A DNA stretch of 64,000 nt from Pseudomonas arsenicoxydans (lineage in GTDB: Bacteria > Pseudomonadota > Gammaproteobacteria > Pseudomonadales > Pseudomonadaceae), in NCBI RefSeq assembly GCF_900103875.1, contig NZ_LT629705.1, forward strand, positions 1,502,501 through 1,566,500, in the 5' to 3' direction. Shown here one piece after another: positions 48,880 to 59,593 of this stretch. The notes under the pieces are model-generated. The model saw only the letters and a program-made list of their open reading frames with translations. It ran no database searches and was not told the origin of the DNA. A program made the translations under genes and the position numbers. Within the stretch, counting starts at the first letter, position 1; the number at the start of each line of letters is the position of its first letter.

Positions 48880-49548
48880 TTACTTATCGTGATCAATATC
48901 CAGCTTGCTGAACGTCACTTTCGCGCCTTCGCTGGTGTACCCGGTGTGGTCCTGCACATAAACCCCGGCCTTGAAATACAGCGGCTTGTCGCGCCAGGTC
49001 TTGCTGATGTCGGTATCCCACTGGTTACCCGCCGCGCTGATGCCCAGGGCACCGCCACGACTCAAGTGAATGAGGTAGGAGAACTCCTGATCCAGCTTCA
49101 CGCCAGTAGCGATGGTGATCACCCGGCCTTCGCCATCATCCGGGTGCATGCGCACTTTGGCGACGATGTTGCCGGTCGAAGTGCTGGTTTTATACTGATA
49201 CTCGAGCTTCACCAACGGCTTCTGGCTTTCATAGGCGTGGATCTGGCCGATAACGACTTTGCCGGAGCTCGGCACCTGGTTCACCGCCAGGGTGGCGTGC
49301 AGCAAGTTGTCGGCGTCCGGGTAGAGCCAGTTGCGCAGGGTGCCGTTGCTGTAGGTTTCGCGAAGTTCGGTACGGGGGTACTTGGCATTTTCAGTTTTCG
49401 AGCCGGTGACCGGGGCCCAGAAAAACAGTGTGCCGGTGTCGGAGTGGAAGTATTGATCCTTGAAGCCTTTCACCAGTTTCGGCGTGTCAACGGTGTACGG
49501 CGGGTTGCCGACAGGAACACTGAGGTTCCAGGTTGCGAGATCGATCAT
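48880..49548 (-). CDS. Polysaccharide lyase family 7 (alginate lyase), no signal peptide
   Basis: 222 residues from ATG 49548 (GGAAG eight bases upstream). The three PL7 signatures are intact: RTELRE (59-64), QIH (102-104) and YFKAGVYVQ (191-199), holding the Arg, Gln, His and Tyr of the active site. PL7 enzymes cut alginate by beta-elimination; QIH forms often act on guluronate or mixed blocks. There is no export signal, so it may act in the cytoplasm or leave on lysis; the P. aeruginosa PL7 enzyme PA1167 is similar in size. It is divergent from a c-di-GMP enzyme gene. Confidence 0.92.
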   Translation of the reverse strand: MIDLATWNLSVPVGNPPYTVDTPKLVKGFKDQYFHSDTGTLFFWAPVTGSKTENAKYPRTELRETYSNGTLRNWLYPDADNLLHATLAVNQVPSSGKVVIGQIHAYESQKPLVKLEYQYKTSTSTGNIVAKVRMHPDDGEGRVITIATGVKLDQEFSYLIHLSRGGALGISAAGNQWDTDISKTWRDKPLYFKAGVYVQDHTGYTSEGAKVTFSKLDIDHDK

Positions 49549-49868
49549 AGGAAAAGCTTCCACAAATTTTACTGCACGCACGTACCAGAAGCTCTAGCAC
49601 ACGCATCGGGGGGGGTCTTTATAATCGTAGAAGTTCAATTTGTTAACAGCGGATTGACAGATGGGTGACGTCAAAATCCTGTCAAAAGGCCATCCTTCCC
49701 GGTTTCAGGGCCTGTTAGAGGTGACCGTTAGTCGGCAAACGAACCTGATGGTTAAATGATGGCGCACTGTCAGCTTCTGCTTTTGCGGATCCCGGTCTAG
49801 AGTGAAGTCTCAGTATTTGTCCGGTTTTCACGAGAAACTGGCCTGACGCCCCGAACAAGAGAAGCAGC
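49549..49868. other. 320-bp divergent promoter region
   Basis: Lies between the start codons of the alginate lyase and the response-regulator gene. It must hold both promoters. No repeat, hairpin with T-run or open frame stands out. Confidence 0.5.
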
Positions 49869-51992
49869 ATGGAATGCGCGCACCCCACGCCAGCTGAAGG
49901 CAATTCGATCCTTTTAATCGTCGACGACTACCCTGAAAACCTGATCAGCATGCGGGCGTTACTTCAGCGCCAGGATTGGCAGGTCATCACCGCGGCTTCC
50001 GGTTTTGAAGCCCTGAGTCTTTTACTCGAACACGATATCGACCTGGTGCTGCTGGATGTGCAGATGCCGGGCATGGACGGTTTCGAAGTCGCGCGCCTGA
50101 TGCGCGGCAGTCAACGAACCCGCCTCACACCGATTATTTTCCTCACCGCCAACGAACAGTCCCAGGACGCCGTGATCAAGGGCTATGCCAGTGGTGCGGT
50201 GGATTACCTGTTCAAACCGTTTGACCCGCAAATTCTCAAGCCCAAAGTCCAGGCATTGCTCGAGCACCAGCGCAACCGCCGTGCGTTGCAGCGCCTGAGC
50301 CGCGATCTGGAGGTCGCTCGCGCGTTTAATGCCTCAGTGCTGGATAACGCCGCCGAAGGCATCCTGGTGGTGGGAGAGGACGGTTTGATCCGCTTTGCCA
50401 ATCCAGCGATGTCGCGACTGCTCAACGCCACGGTGCAGGATCTGCAAGGCAAGGAGTTCCTGGATTACCTGCAGAAGCCACACATCCCCGTGTGGGCCGA
50501 TTCTGAGCTTTACGCCGGTTACAAGCGCGGCGAAACCTTGCGCCTGCACGATGCGCTGCTGCGCACCGCGCCTGGCCAGCAGGTGCCGGTGGCGCTGTCA
50601 TGCGCGCCGTTGCCCAGCGAACAACAGGCGATGGTCGTCACGGTGCTGGACATGTCGGTGGTGCGCCATCTGCATCAGCAGCTGGAGTTCCAGGCGGTGA
50701 CCGATCCATTGACCGGGCTGCTCAATCGTCGCGGCTTCTACCAGACCGTCGAAAATCTGCTGTTGCGTGGCGAACGGTCCGACGGCGCCTGGGTGCTGCT
50801 GTACCTGGACCTCGACGGTTTCAAACGCGTCAACGACTCCCTTGGTCACGATGCCGGCGATCGGGTGTTGCGCTGGGTGTCCGAGCAGTTGAAGGCGTGT
50901 CTGCGGCCCTTTGACATATTGGCGCGCATGGGCGGCGACGAGTTCACAGCGTTGCTGGATCTTGAGTTTCCGGAACAAGCGGCGAAGATCGCCGAGAAGC
51001 TCATCGAGCGGGTGTCGATCTGTCAGCAAATCGATGGGCTGGATATCGCCCTGGGCGCCAGCATCGGCATCGCTACCTTCCCGGATTGCGGGGCCAATCT
51101 CGATGGCCTGCTGCGCGCGTCGGACATCGCCATGTATGAGGCCAAGCGTGCTGGCCGCCAGCAATACCGGTTTTACGATCACGAAATGAATGGGCGGGCG
51201 CGCTCACGATTGATGCTTGAAGAGAGTGTGCGCACGGCCATCGAAAACCGTGATTTCAATCTGGTGTATCAGCCGCAAGTAGCCATCGATGGTGGGCAGA
51301 TTCGCGGGTTTGAGGCCTTGCTGCGCTGGCAACATCCAAGCGTGGGCGATGTGCCTCCGGGGTTGTTTCTGCCGTTGCTGGAAGAGGCGCGGCTGATCAG
51401 CCGTCTGGGCAGCTGGATTTATCATCGCGGTGCCGGACAGCGCAAAGCCTGGGAAACCTTGTTTGCCGAGGATCTGGTGCTGGGCGTCAGTTTGAGCAGC
51501 ACCCAGTTCGGCATGCCCAACCTGGTCACCGAATTGCGTCAGGTGATTGAGCGTCATGGCTTGCAGCCGCGTTGTCTGGAAGTCGAAGTGACGGAAGACG
51601 CGTTGATGCAAAATCCCGAGGAAACCCGCAAAACGCTGCGTCTGCTGCACAATCTTGGAGTGCGGGTGGCGCTGGATGACTTCGGTTCCGGGCCGTGCTC
51701 GTTGTCTCATCTGCGCGACCTGGAACTGGACACGCTCAAGCTCGACCGGCATTTGATTGCCCGGCTCCCGGAGTCCGAACGGGACGCGGCGCTGGTGCGC
51801 ACTGTGATCGACCTGTGTAAGCAGTACGGGATGCTGGTGATTGCCGAAGGGGTTGAAACCGTTGCGCAATATGAATGGCTACAAGCCAATGGTTGCCAGT
51901 ATGTGCAGGGTTTCCTGGTGGGGCGGCCGATGATGGCCGAGGAGGCCGGCGACTTTGTGCAGCCGTTTGACTGGAGCGCGCTGCTCCGTTGA
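49869..51992 (+). CDS. Response regulator with PAS, GGDEF and EAL domains (c-di-GMP turnover)
   Basis: 707 residues. Receiver domain 1-125 (acidic pair Asp19-Asp20, phosphoacceptor Asp63 in LLDVQMPGMDG, FKPFDP lysine); a PAS segment 140-260 (DNAAEGILVVGEDGLIRFANPAM); GGDEF 280-440 with intact GGDEF at 355-359 and the RPFD inhibitory site five residues earlier; EAL 455-700 with FEALLRW (Glu482), EVTEDAL, DDFGSG, KLDRH and AEGVE. Both catalytic motifs look intact, so it may make and degrade c-di-GMP depending on phosphorylation. The cognate kinase is not adjacent. Start supported by AAGAGAAGC. Confidence 0.92.
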   Translation: MECAHPTPAEGNSILLIVDDYPENLISMRALLQRQDWQVITAASGFEALSLLLEHDIDLVLLDVQMPGMDGFEVARLMRGSQRTRLTPIIFLTANEQSQDAVIKGYASGAVDYLFKPFDPQILKPKVQALLEHQRNRRALQRLSRDLEVARAFNASVLDNAAEGILVVGEDGLIRFANPAMSRLLNATVQDLQGKEFLDYLQKPHIPVWADSELYAGYKRGETLRLHDALLRTAPGQQVPVALSCAPLPSEQQAMVVTVLDMSVVRHLHQQLEFQAVTDPLTGLLNRRGFYQTVENLLLRGERSDGAWVLLYLDLDGFKRVNDSLGHDAGDRVLRWVSEQLKACLRPFDILARMGGDEFTALLDLEFPEQAAKIAEKLIERVSICQQIDGLDIALGASIGIATFPDCGANLDGLLRASDIAMYEAKRAGRQQYRFYDHEMNGRARSRLMLEESVRTAIENRDFNLVYQPQVAIDGGQIRGFEALLRWQHPSVGDVPPGLFLPLLEEARLISRLGSWIYHRGAGQRKAWETLFAEDLVLGVSLSSTQFGMPNLVTELRQVIERHGLQPRCLEVEVTEDALMQNPEETRKTLRLLHNLGVRVALDDFGSGPCSLSHLRDLELDTLKLDRHLIARLPESERDAALVRTVIDLCKQYGMLVIAEGVETVAQYEWLQANGCQYVQGFLVGRPMMAEEAGDFVQPFDWSALLR

Positions 51993-52039
51993 ATTCGCTA
52001 CACTGGCGATCTTTTAGTGATCGTGTGTTGCCGACCTCA

Positions 52040-52531
52040 ATGACTGCGTTGAAATACCTCCAGGCCTACCCCGCTGCGTTGCAGGACCAAGTACGCCAGC
52101 TGATCGCCGAAGGTCGGCTCGGCGATTACCTGAGCAAGCGCTATCCGGAACAACATTTTGTGCAGAGCGACAAGGCGCTGTACACCTATGCGCTGGAGCT
52201 CAAACAGGAATACCTGCGTAACGCGCCGGCCATCGATAAGGTGTTGTTCGACAACCGCCTGGACCTGACCCATCGCGCCCTCGGCCTGCACACCACAATA
52301 TCGAGGGTGCAGGGCGGCAAGCTCAAGGCCAAGAAGGAAATCCGCGTGGCCTCGTTGTTCAAGGAAGCACCTTCCGAATTTCTGAAAATGATCGTGGTGC
52401 ATGAACTGGCGCACTTCAAAGAGTCGGATCACAACAAGGCGTTCTACAAACTCTGCGAACACATGTTGCCGGGGTATCACCAAGTGGAGTTTGATCTGCG
52501 GGTGTACCTGACGTGGCGGGATATGCAGTAA
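52040..52531 (+). CDS. YgjP-like metallopeptidase domain protein
   Basis: 163 residues from ATG 52040; a ribosome site is weak, and a TTG start at 51989 overlapping the previous stop is possible. The zinc motif HELAH (121-125) followed by a third histidine (His131, ESDHNKAFYKL) matches the YgjP/DUF45 family. Members are cytoplasmic and of unsettled role. It lies 47 bases after the c-di-GMP gene and may be read through from it. Confidence 0.85.
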   Translation: MTALKYLQAYPAALQDQVRQLIAEGRLGDYLSKRYPEQHFVQSDKALYTYALELKQEYLRNAPAIDKVLFDNRLDLTHRALGLHTTISRVQGGKLKAKKEIRVASLFKEAPSEFLKMIVVHELAHFKESDHNKAFYKLCEHMLPGYHQVEFDLRVYLTWRDMQ

Positions 52532-52553
52532 AAGATTAAAAGATCGCAGCCTG
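52531..52553. repeat. Solitary fragment of a type-C REP arm
   Basis: AAAGATTAAAAGATCGCAGCC directly after the metallopeptidase stop matches the centre and outer arm of type-C pairs, then stops. It looks like a truncated or decayed copy. Confidence 0.7.
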
Positions 52554-52563
52554 GAGTGTTTGA

Positions 52564-52860
52564 ATGGATGTCAGCAAGACCAAGAGCAGCTTCTACCGCC
52601 GTTTATACGTGGCGTACCTGATCGATAGCGGACTGGCGAGCAGCGTCCCGGCGCTGACCGAAGTGACCGGCATGCCCCGGCGCACGGCGCAGGACACCAT
52701 CGCCGCACTGGCGGACCTGGACATCATTTGCGAATTTGAACAGGAGGAGGGCGCCCGCAATCATGCGGGGCGCTATCGGATTCGCGAGTGGGGGGCGATT
52801 GATCGCGGATGGATCGAGCGCAATCTTCGGCAGATCAAAGCGGTGCTGGAATATCCCTGA
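52564..52860 (+). CDS. Small winged-helix DNA-binding protein
   Basis: 98 residues, start ATG 52564 with GGAG upstream. The fold pattern is winged helix: YVAYLIDSGLASSVPALTEVTGMPRRTAQDTIAALADLDIICEFEQEEG, followed by a wing (NHAGRYRIREW). No effector domain. Target unknown. It follows the metallopeptidase gene on the same strand and is conserved in pseudomonads as I recall. Confidence 0.8.
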   Translation: MDVSKTKSSFYRRLYVAYLIDSGLASSVPALTEVTGMPRRTAQDTIAALADLDIICEFEQEEGARNHAGRYRIREWGAIDRGWIERNLRQIKAVLEYP

Positions 52861-52885
52861 AATTTTCAGTGTTGCGGCTGACGCT

Positions 52886-52948
52886 ATCGCGGGCAAGCCC
52901 GCTCCCACAGGGGTTTCGCTGTACCTGTGGGAGCGGGCTTGCCCGCGA
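52886..52948. repeat. REP pair, type A, compact
   Basis: Canonical arms with a short loop, between the convergent winged-helix and acetyltransferase genes. Confidence 0.92.
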
Positions 52949-52956
52949 AGAGGCCC

Positions 52957-53409
52957 TCAAGGACGGCGCATCCCGATATGTGGAATGTCATCCTCCAGAA
53001 ACTCTTCGCCCGACACCACAAACCCGTAGCGCCCGTAATATCCCTGTAAATGCGCCTGGGCCGAGAGATAGATCGGTACATCAGGCCAATGCTTTTCGGC
53101 CTGCTTCAGCGCCTGCTCCATCAATGCATGCCCAAGCCCGGTGCCACGCGCCTGAGGCGCAATGATTACGCGGCCGATCACCACGTCGCCACCCTGCGTT
53201 TCCGGATCGAGCAATCGCAGGTATGCCACCAGTCGATCCTCATCCCACGCCATCAAATGGCAGGTGTCACCTTCCAGATCCTGCCCGTCGACATCCTGAT
53301 AAGCGCATTTCTGTTCGACGACGAACACTTGCGCACGCAACTGCAAAATGGCGTACAGCTGTTCCTTGCCCAGATCACTGTGGTGTTTGCAGACCCAATC
53401 AATTGTCAT
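52957..53409 (-). CDS. elaA: ElaA-like GNAT acetyltransferase
   Basis: 150 residues from ATG 53409 (AGGA eight bases upstream; a GTG two codons earlier overlaps the ribosome site). The GNAT fold is clear: LRAQVFVVEQKCAYQDVDGQD, VIGRVIIAPQARGTGLGHALMEQAL (acetyl-CoA loop Q-x-x-G-x-G) and YLSAQAHLQGYYGRYGF. ElaA proteins are conserved with unknown substrate. Confidence 0.92.
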   Translation of the reverse strand: MTIDWVCKHHSDLGKEQLYAILQLRAQVFVVEQKCAYQDVDGQDLEGDTCHLMAWDEDRLVAYLRLLDPETQGGDVVIGRVIIAPQARGTGLGHALMEQALKQAEKHWPDVPIYLSAQAHLQGYYGRYGFVVSGEEFLEDDIPHIGMRRP

Positions 53410-53666
53410 CTTCACTTTCCTTGAACGACGTCGCTCCGATACTAAGCGTCCTGTCGATGGATGTCTTTATGGCGGGTAAATCTGTGACAAAGGCCAAAAT
53501 GCCATCATTCATTTCGCGCGACGTTGTCTTCTTTGTGTAATCTGAGATTGAGCGCTGTGCAGTGGCTCCAATGAGCTAACGTAGAGTACCTGGCTTGTCG
53601 GTACATGGATCTTGGAGTTTGGCTGAAAAATACGCCGGGCAATCCGCCCGCTAAGGATTTTCAAGC

Positions 53667-54404
53667 ATGCCGCGATTGCATCGAGCGTTTGCTTTGATCG
53701 GATTGCTGTTGCTGGCACAGAGCGCAGCGGCGGAAAAATTGCGCCTGGTGGCCGACGCCTGGCCACCCTTTACCGACGCCACGCTGGTCAACGGCGGCTT
53801 GGCCACGGACATCGTCAGCACTGCGCTGGCCCGGGCCGGCTATGCCAGTGATTTTGAGCAGGTGCCATGGGCGCGAGCTTTGCTGGGCGTCGGTGAAGGA
53901 CGTTACGACGTGCTGGTCAACGCCTGGTACACCGATGAACGCACCAAGCTGGGCCAGTTTTCGGGAGAGTACCTGCTCAACCGTGTGCGCTTTCTAAAGC
54001 GCAAGGATGCACCGATCGAGTTCAACAACCTGCAGCAACTGCACACCTATCCGATTGCGGTGGTGCGTGGTTATGCCTACTCGCCGGAATTCGATGAAGA
54101 CGTGTCGCTGCAGAAAGTCCCGGTGCATAACTTCGCGATGGCCGTGCGCATGGTGGCGGCGGACCGGGTCAAGTTGACGCTGGAAGACGAATACGTCGCC
54201 CGTTATTACCTGGCTCGGGAATCAACCAAAGTGCGCAATGCCGTGGAGTTCCTGCCCAAGCCATTGAGCGAGAATAGCCTGCACATACTGGTCAGCCTGA
54301 AGAATCCTCAGCATGAGCAGATTGTCGCCAGTTTCGACCGTGAGATTGCCGAGATGAAGGCGGATGGGAGTTATGCGCGGCTGATGAAGCAGCATGGGAT
54401 GTGA
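53667..54404 (+). CDS. Periplasmic solute-binding protein, orphan
   Basis: 245 residues with signal peptide of about 22 residues (ending SAAA-EKL) and an SBP_bac_3-like fold: EKLRLVADAWPPFTDATLVNGGLATDIVSTALARAGYASDFEQVPWARALLGVGEGRYDVLVNAWYTDERTKLG pattern. The short final motif YARLMKQHGM is typical. No transporter genes adjoin. It resembles the protein at 24579 in its opening and in being an orphan. Start supported by TAAGGA. Confidence 0.85.
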   Translation: MPRLHRAFALIGLLLLAQSAAAEKLRLVADAWPPFTDATLVNGGLATDIVSTALARAGYASDFEQVPWARALLGVGEGRYDVLVNAWYTDERTKLGQFSGEYLLNRVRFLKRKDAPIEFNNLQQLHTYPIAVVRGYAYSPEFDEDVSLQKVPVHNFAMAVRMVAADRVKLTLEDEYVARYYLARESTKVRNAVEFLPKPLSENSLHILVSLKNPQHEQIVASFDREIAEMKADGSYARLMKQHGM

Positions 54405-54408
54405 GATC

Positions 54409-56592
54409 TCAGGCTTCGCTGGTGTCCTTGATCAGGTGCGCCGCCAATGTGCGCAATGGCCCCAGCTGTCGGCAGATTAGCGCCAACTGCGTCTGCACCA
54501 GTCGCTGGCCTTCATCGATTTCATCCGGCATCTGTTCCAGTTCATTGGCCAGCGCCTCTTCCGCATCACTCTGAATCGCTATCGGTAGTTTGTTGGTCAG
54601 GCCCTGGGCGATCTCGTCGATGCTGGCGGCCAGGCTCACGCCTGCACCGTCGATCAGGTGCTCGCGTACATCCGCCGGCAGTTGGGTTTCGCGGTGCGCA
54701 CCCAAGCCCGACAAATAACTGAGCAACGTGTGCGACAGCACCAGGAAGCGAAACCCGACATCCGCCTCCTTACGAAAATGCCCCGGTTCCATCAACATGT
54801 TCGCCAGCGTCGTCGACAGCGCCGCATCTGCGTTGTGCGCGTTGCGTCGGGCCAGGCGATACGCCAGGTCATCGCTCTTGCCGGCGGCGTATTGCTGCAT
54901 GATCTGGCGCAGGTAAATGCTGTTGCAGGTCAGGGTGTTGGCCAGCACTTTGTTCAGGCGTCGGCCCTGCCAGTCCGGAAGGAACAGGAACACCGCGAGC
55001 CCGGCGATCAGGCTGCCGAGCAAGGTGTCGAACAGTCGCGGCAGGAACAGCCCGTAACCGTCCCCGACCTGGTTGAAGCAGAACAGCACCATCAGGGTGA
55101 TCGCGGCCGTGGCCAGGGTGTAGCGGGTGGTGCGGTTGATAAAGAACACCACCCCGGCGGCAATCGCGAAGCACGACTGAATCAACGGGTTCGGGAACAG
55201 ATCGAACAGGGCCCAGGCCACGGTCAGACCAATCGCCGTGCCGATGATCCGCTGCCCGAGTTTGCGCCGGGTCGCGCCATAGTTCGGCTGACAGACAAAT
55301 AGCGTGGTGAGGATGATCCAGTAACCCTGTGACGGGTGAATCAAATGCACCATGCCGTAGCCGATGCTCAAGGCCAGGGGCAGGCGCAGTGCGTGACGAA
55401 ACAGCAGCGACGTCGGCGTCAGCTGCGTGCGCAAGCGAATCCACACATCCTTGAGGTTGCGCGGCGAACGGTCGAGCAGGCTGCTGTCGGTGGCGTCGGC
55501 CAAGGAATCGGGGTTGCTGGCATCGCTGAGCAAACGGTCGAGGGTGCCAAGGTTGGCGGCCAGCGCGCGCAATGAACGCAACAGCCCCCGCCAGGCCGGG
55601 TTGCTCTGGATGCGCAGGTGTTCGAGCGAGGCGTGCAGATCGCTCAGGGCTTCGGCGAAGCTGGCGTCATAAACGAAGGGCTGGCGCATCTGGATCGATT
55701 CGGCCAGGGCGCGGCAGGCTTTGCCTTGCTGGCGCAGCAGGCGCTGACAGCGGAACAGCACGTCGCTGTGGAAGAACGCCTCGGCCAGCGCGTTGTAAGG
55801 ATAGTGAGAGGAGCTGGCGCGCTCATGGATGTCTTGAGCGAGGAAATACAGCTTGAGGTAGCGGCTGACCTTAGATCCCGGCCGACCATTGCCGACCCGA
55901 TGCAGGATGATTTCCTTGGCAGCGTTGAGCGCCGCCACCACCCGACCGTTTTGCTGGGCCAGTTCCAGTCGACGCGCCTCCACGTCCAGCTGCCGGATCG
56001 GCTCGAACAGTGAAGACTTGAGCTTCAGGTAATAGCCCAGTTCGCGGAACAATCGCGCCAGGCTTTGCTGCACCGGCTGATTGGAGAACAGCGCCTGCCA
56101 CAGCACCGACAGCAAACCGTACCAGGCCGCACCGGCCACCAGCAGCACCGGCTCGTGCCAGAAATCGGTGACCGCGCCGCCGCGTTGGTCCACGCCGATC
56201 ATGGTGTAGACCGACAGAATCAACGTTGCCGAGGCAATCGCGCCATAGCGTTCGCCGAGGGCGCCGAGCATGGTCAGGCCGAAACTGGCCAGCGCCAGGG
56301 CGATGACGAAAACGATCGGGTAGGGGAACAGCAATTCGACGGAGAAGGCAGCAACGCTGAAACATACCAACGTCACGGCCAGCGCGTTGAGGCGGCCCTG
56401 CCAACTGTCGTCGGTCTCGGCCAGGGCGCTGGCGATGATCCCCAGGAACAACGGAATCAGCAGCCCCATTTCATCCTGATACCAACAGACAGCCATGCTG
56501 CCGGTCAGTGCGATGAACACCCGCACGCTGTAGCTGAATTTATCCAACGCCCAGAGGCGGCGCAGAGACTGATTAAAAGGGGTCGATGACAT
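54409..56592 (-). CDS. yccS: YccS/FUSC family inner-membrane protein
   Basis: 727 residues. Two blocks of membrane helices (about 20-170 and 395-530) surround a long cytoplasmic helical region, the FUSC/YccS layout, related to aromatic-acid exporter AaeB and plant ALMT. PSQGYWIILTTLFVCQPNYGATRRKLGQRIIGTAIGL is the family signature in the second block. Export of aromatic or other weak acids is suggested for relatives; the substrate here is unknown. It ends 4 bases from the convergent binding-protein gene. Confidence 0.9.
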   Translation of the reverse strand: MSSTPFNQSLRRLWALDKFSYSVRVFIALTGSMAVCWYQDEMGLLIPLFLGIIASALAETDDSWQGRLNALAVTLVCFSVAAFSVELLFPYPIVFVIALALASFGLTMLGALGERYGAIASATLILSVYTMIGVDQRGGAVTDFWHEPVLLVAGAAWYGLLSVLWQALFSNQPVQQSLARLFRELGYYLKLKSSLFEPIRQLDVEARRLELAQQNGRVVAALNAAKEIILHRVGNGRPGSKVSRYLKLYFLAQDIHERASSSHYPYNALAEAFFHSDVLFRCQRLLRQQGKACRALAESIQMRQPFVYDASFAEALSDLHASLEHLRIQSNPAWRGLLRSLRALAANLGTLDRLLSDASNPDSLADATDSSLLDRSPRNLKDVWIRLRTQLTPTSLLFRHALRLPLALSIGYGMVHLIHPSQGYWIILTTLFVCQPNYGATRRKLGQRIIGTAIGLTVAWALFDLFPNPLIQSCFAIAAGVVFFINRTTRYTLATAAITLMVLFCFNQVGDGYGLFLPRLFDTLLGSLIAGLAVFLFLPDWQGRRLNKVLANTLTCNSIYLRQIMQQYAAGKSDDLAYRLARRNAHNADAALSTTLANMLMEPGHFRKEADVGFRFLVLSHTLLSYLSGLGAHRETQLPADVREHLIDGAGVSLAASIDEIAQGLTNKLPIAIQSDAEEALANELEQMPDEIDEGQRLVQTQLALICRQLGPLRTLAAHLIKDTSEA

Positions 56593-56710
56593 GAAGTGCG
56601 AAGGCCTTCCGAGGCAATGACGCTAAATTGAGCCAGTAATGACGCCGACGCAATGGCGCCGATCACATCTGACAGCAAAATCTGTTCCTTCCCTGGGAAA
56701 CACATGCCGG

Positions 56711-56812
56711 TGTAGGAGCTGTCGAGTGAAACGAGGCTGCGATCTTTTGACCTTAATTTTTTAAAAACAAGATCAAAAGATCGCAGCCTCGTTTCTCTCG
56801 ACAGCTCCTACA
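56711..56812. repeat. REP pair, type C
   Basis: Arms GTGAAACGAGG and CCTCGTTTCTCTCG; the right arm has one mismatch (CTC for CAC). Between yccS and baiN. Confidence 0.92.
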
Positions 56813-56824
56813 GGGCGGTGTGGG

Positions 56825-58003
56825 TTAGACGTATTGCGCGGCGGCGTAACCCGAGGCCCAGGCCCATTGGAAGTTGAACCCGCCCAGGTGCCCGGTGACG
56901 TCGAGCACTTCGCCGATGAAATACAGACCCGGGCTTTTCAGCGATTCCATGGTCTTGGACGAGACTTCGCGAGTATCCACGCCACCTAGGGTCACTTCTG
57001 CCGTGCGATAGCCTTCTGTGCCGGCCGGCACTACTTTCCAGCTCGCCAGTTTTTCGGCGATGTCGGCAATTTCCGCATGGGTGTATTGCTTCATCGGTTT
57101 GGAAACGAACCAGTTGTCCGCCAGCAGGTTGGCCATCTTCTTGGTGAAGATTTCACCGAGCAAGGTCTTCAACTCGCTGTTCGGGCGTTCGACTTGCTGC
57201 TGTTGCAGCCAGATCGGCACGTCGTGGTCCGGCATCAGGTTGATTTCGACCGTGTCGCCGGATTCCCAGAACGAGGAAATCTGCAAAATCGCCGGGCCAC
57301 TAAGGCCGCGGTGGGTGAACAGGATGTTCTCGCGAAAGCTCTGGTCGTTGCAGCTGACCAGGCAATCCACCGATGTGCCGGACAATTCAGTACACAGCTC
57401 TTTCAACTGATCGGTGATGGTGAACGGCACCAGGCCGGCGCGGGTCGGCAGCAGATCGTGGCCGAACTGCTTGGCCACCTGATAACCGAAACCGGTCGCG
57501 CCCAGCGTCGGGATCGACAGCCCGCCCGTGGCGATGACCAACGATTCACAGGTGATCTGGCCTAGCGTGGTGTCCAGCAGATAACCGCTTTCGAGCTTCT
57601 CGATGGTCTGGATCGAGGTGTCCAGGTGCAAGCTCACGCCGACCTGATCGCACTCGCTGAGCAGCATCTCGAGGATGTCGCTGGATTTGTTATCGCAGAA
57701 CAGTTGGCCGAGTTTTTTCTCGTGGTACGGCACGCCGTGTTTGGCGACCATGCCGATGAAATCCCACTGGGTGTAGCGCGCCAGTGCGGATTTACAGAAA
57801 TGCTCGTTCTGCGAGAGAAAATTGCCCGGTTCGGTGTACATGTTGGTGAAATTGCAGCGGCCACCGCCCGACATCAGGATTTTCTTGCCGGCCTTGTTCG
57901 CATGGTCGAGCAACAACACCTTGCGCCCACGCCCGGCGGCGGTCAGCGCGCACATCAACCCTGCGGCGCCAGCGCCAATGATCACGACTTCGGTAGAGCG
58001 CAA
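56825..58003 (-). CDS. BaiN/HI0933-family NAD(P)/FAD-dependent oxidoreductase
   Basis: 392 residues. FAD motif VIIGAGAAGLMCALTAAGRGRKVLLLDH at the N-terminus, the family signature KKILMSGGGRCNFTNMY, and a C-terminal GLYFIGEVLDVTGHLGGFNFQWAWASGYAAA. The family (YhiN in E. coli, HI0933) is widespread; one member, BaiN, acts on bile acids in gut clostridia, but the usual bacterial role is unknown. It lies between two type-C REP pairs. Confidence 0.92.
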   Translation of the reverse strand: MRSTEVVIIGAGAAGLMCALTAAGRGRKVLLLDHANKAGKKILMSGGGRCNFTNMYTEPGNFLSQNEHFCKSALARYTQWDFIGMVAKHGVPYHEKKLGQLFCDNKSSDILEMLLSECDQVGVSLHLDTSIQTIEKLESGYLLDTTLGQITCESLVIATGGLSIPTLGATGFGYQVAKQFGHDLLPTRAGLVPFTITDQLKELCTELSGTSVDCLVSCNDQSFRENILFTHRGLSGPAILQISSFWESGDTVEINLMPDHDVPIWLQQQQVERPNSELKTLLGEIFTKKMANLLADNWFVSKPMKQYTHAEIADIAEKLASWKVVPAGTEGYRTAEVTLGGVDTREVSSKTMESLKSPGLYFIGEVLDVTGHLGGFNFQWAWASGYAAAQYV

Positions 58004-58029
58004 AACGGTGTCCTCGAAATAGAAAAACC

Positions 58030-58132
58030 TGTAGGAGCTGTCGAGTGAAACGAGGCTGCGATCTTTTGATTTTGATCTTTTTTAAAACAAGATCAAAAGA
58101 TCGCAGCCTCGTTTCACTCGACAGCTCCTACA
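58030..58132. repeat. REP pair, type C
   Basis: Canonical GTGAAACGAGG arms with an AT-rich centre, between baiN and dbpA; followed by a run of eight G. Confidence 0.92.
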
Positions 58133-58148
58133 GGGGGGGGCGCTGTTT

Positions 58149-59534
<1,386 letters not shown>

Positions 59535-59593
59535 GGGACTGGCCTGCAAAACAAAATGTCGCGCAGTGTATCAGTCCCGTGGCCATTGGCCCG

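Noticed and set aside
58133..58148. Run of G bases after the REP pair at 58030 as a functional site
   Set aside because: Just a homopolymer next to the repeat; no structure or conservation evidence from sequence alone.
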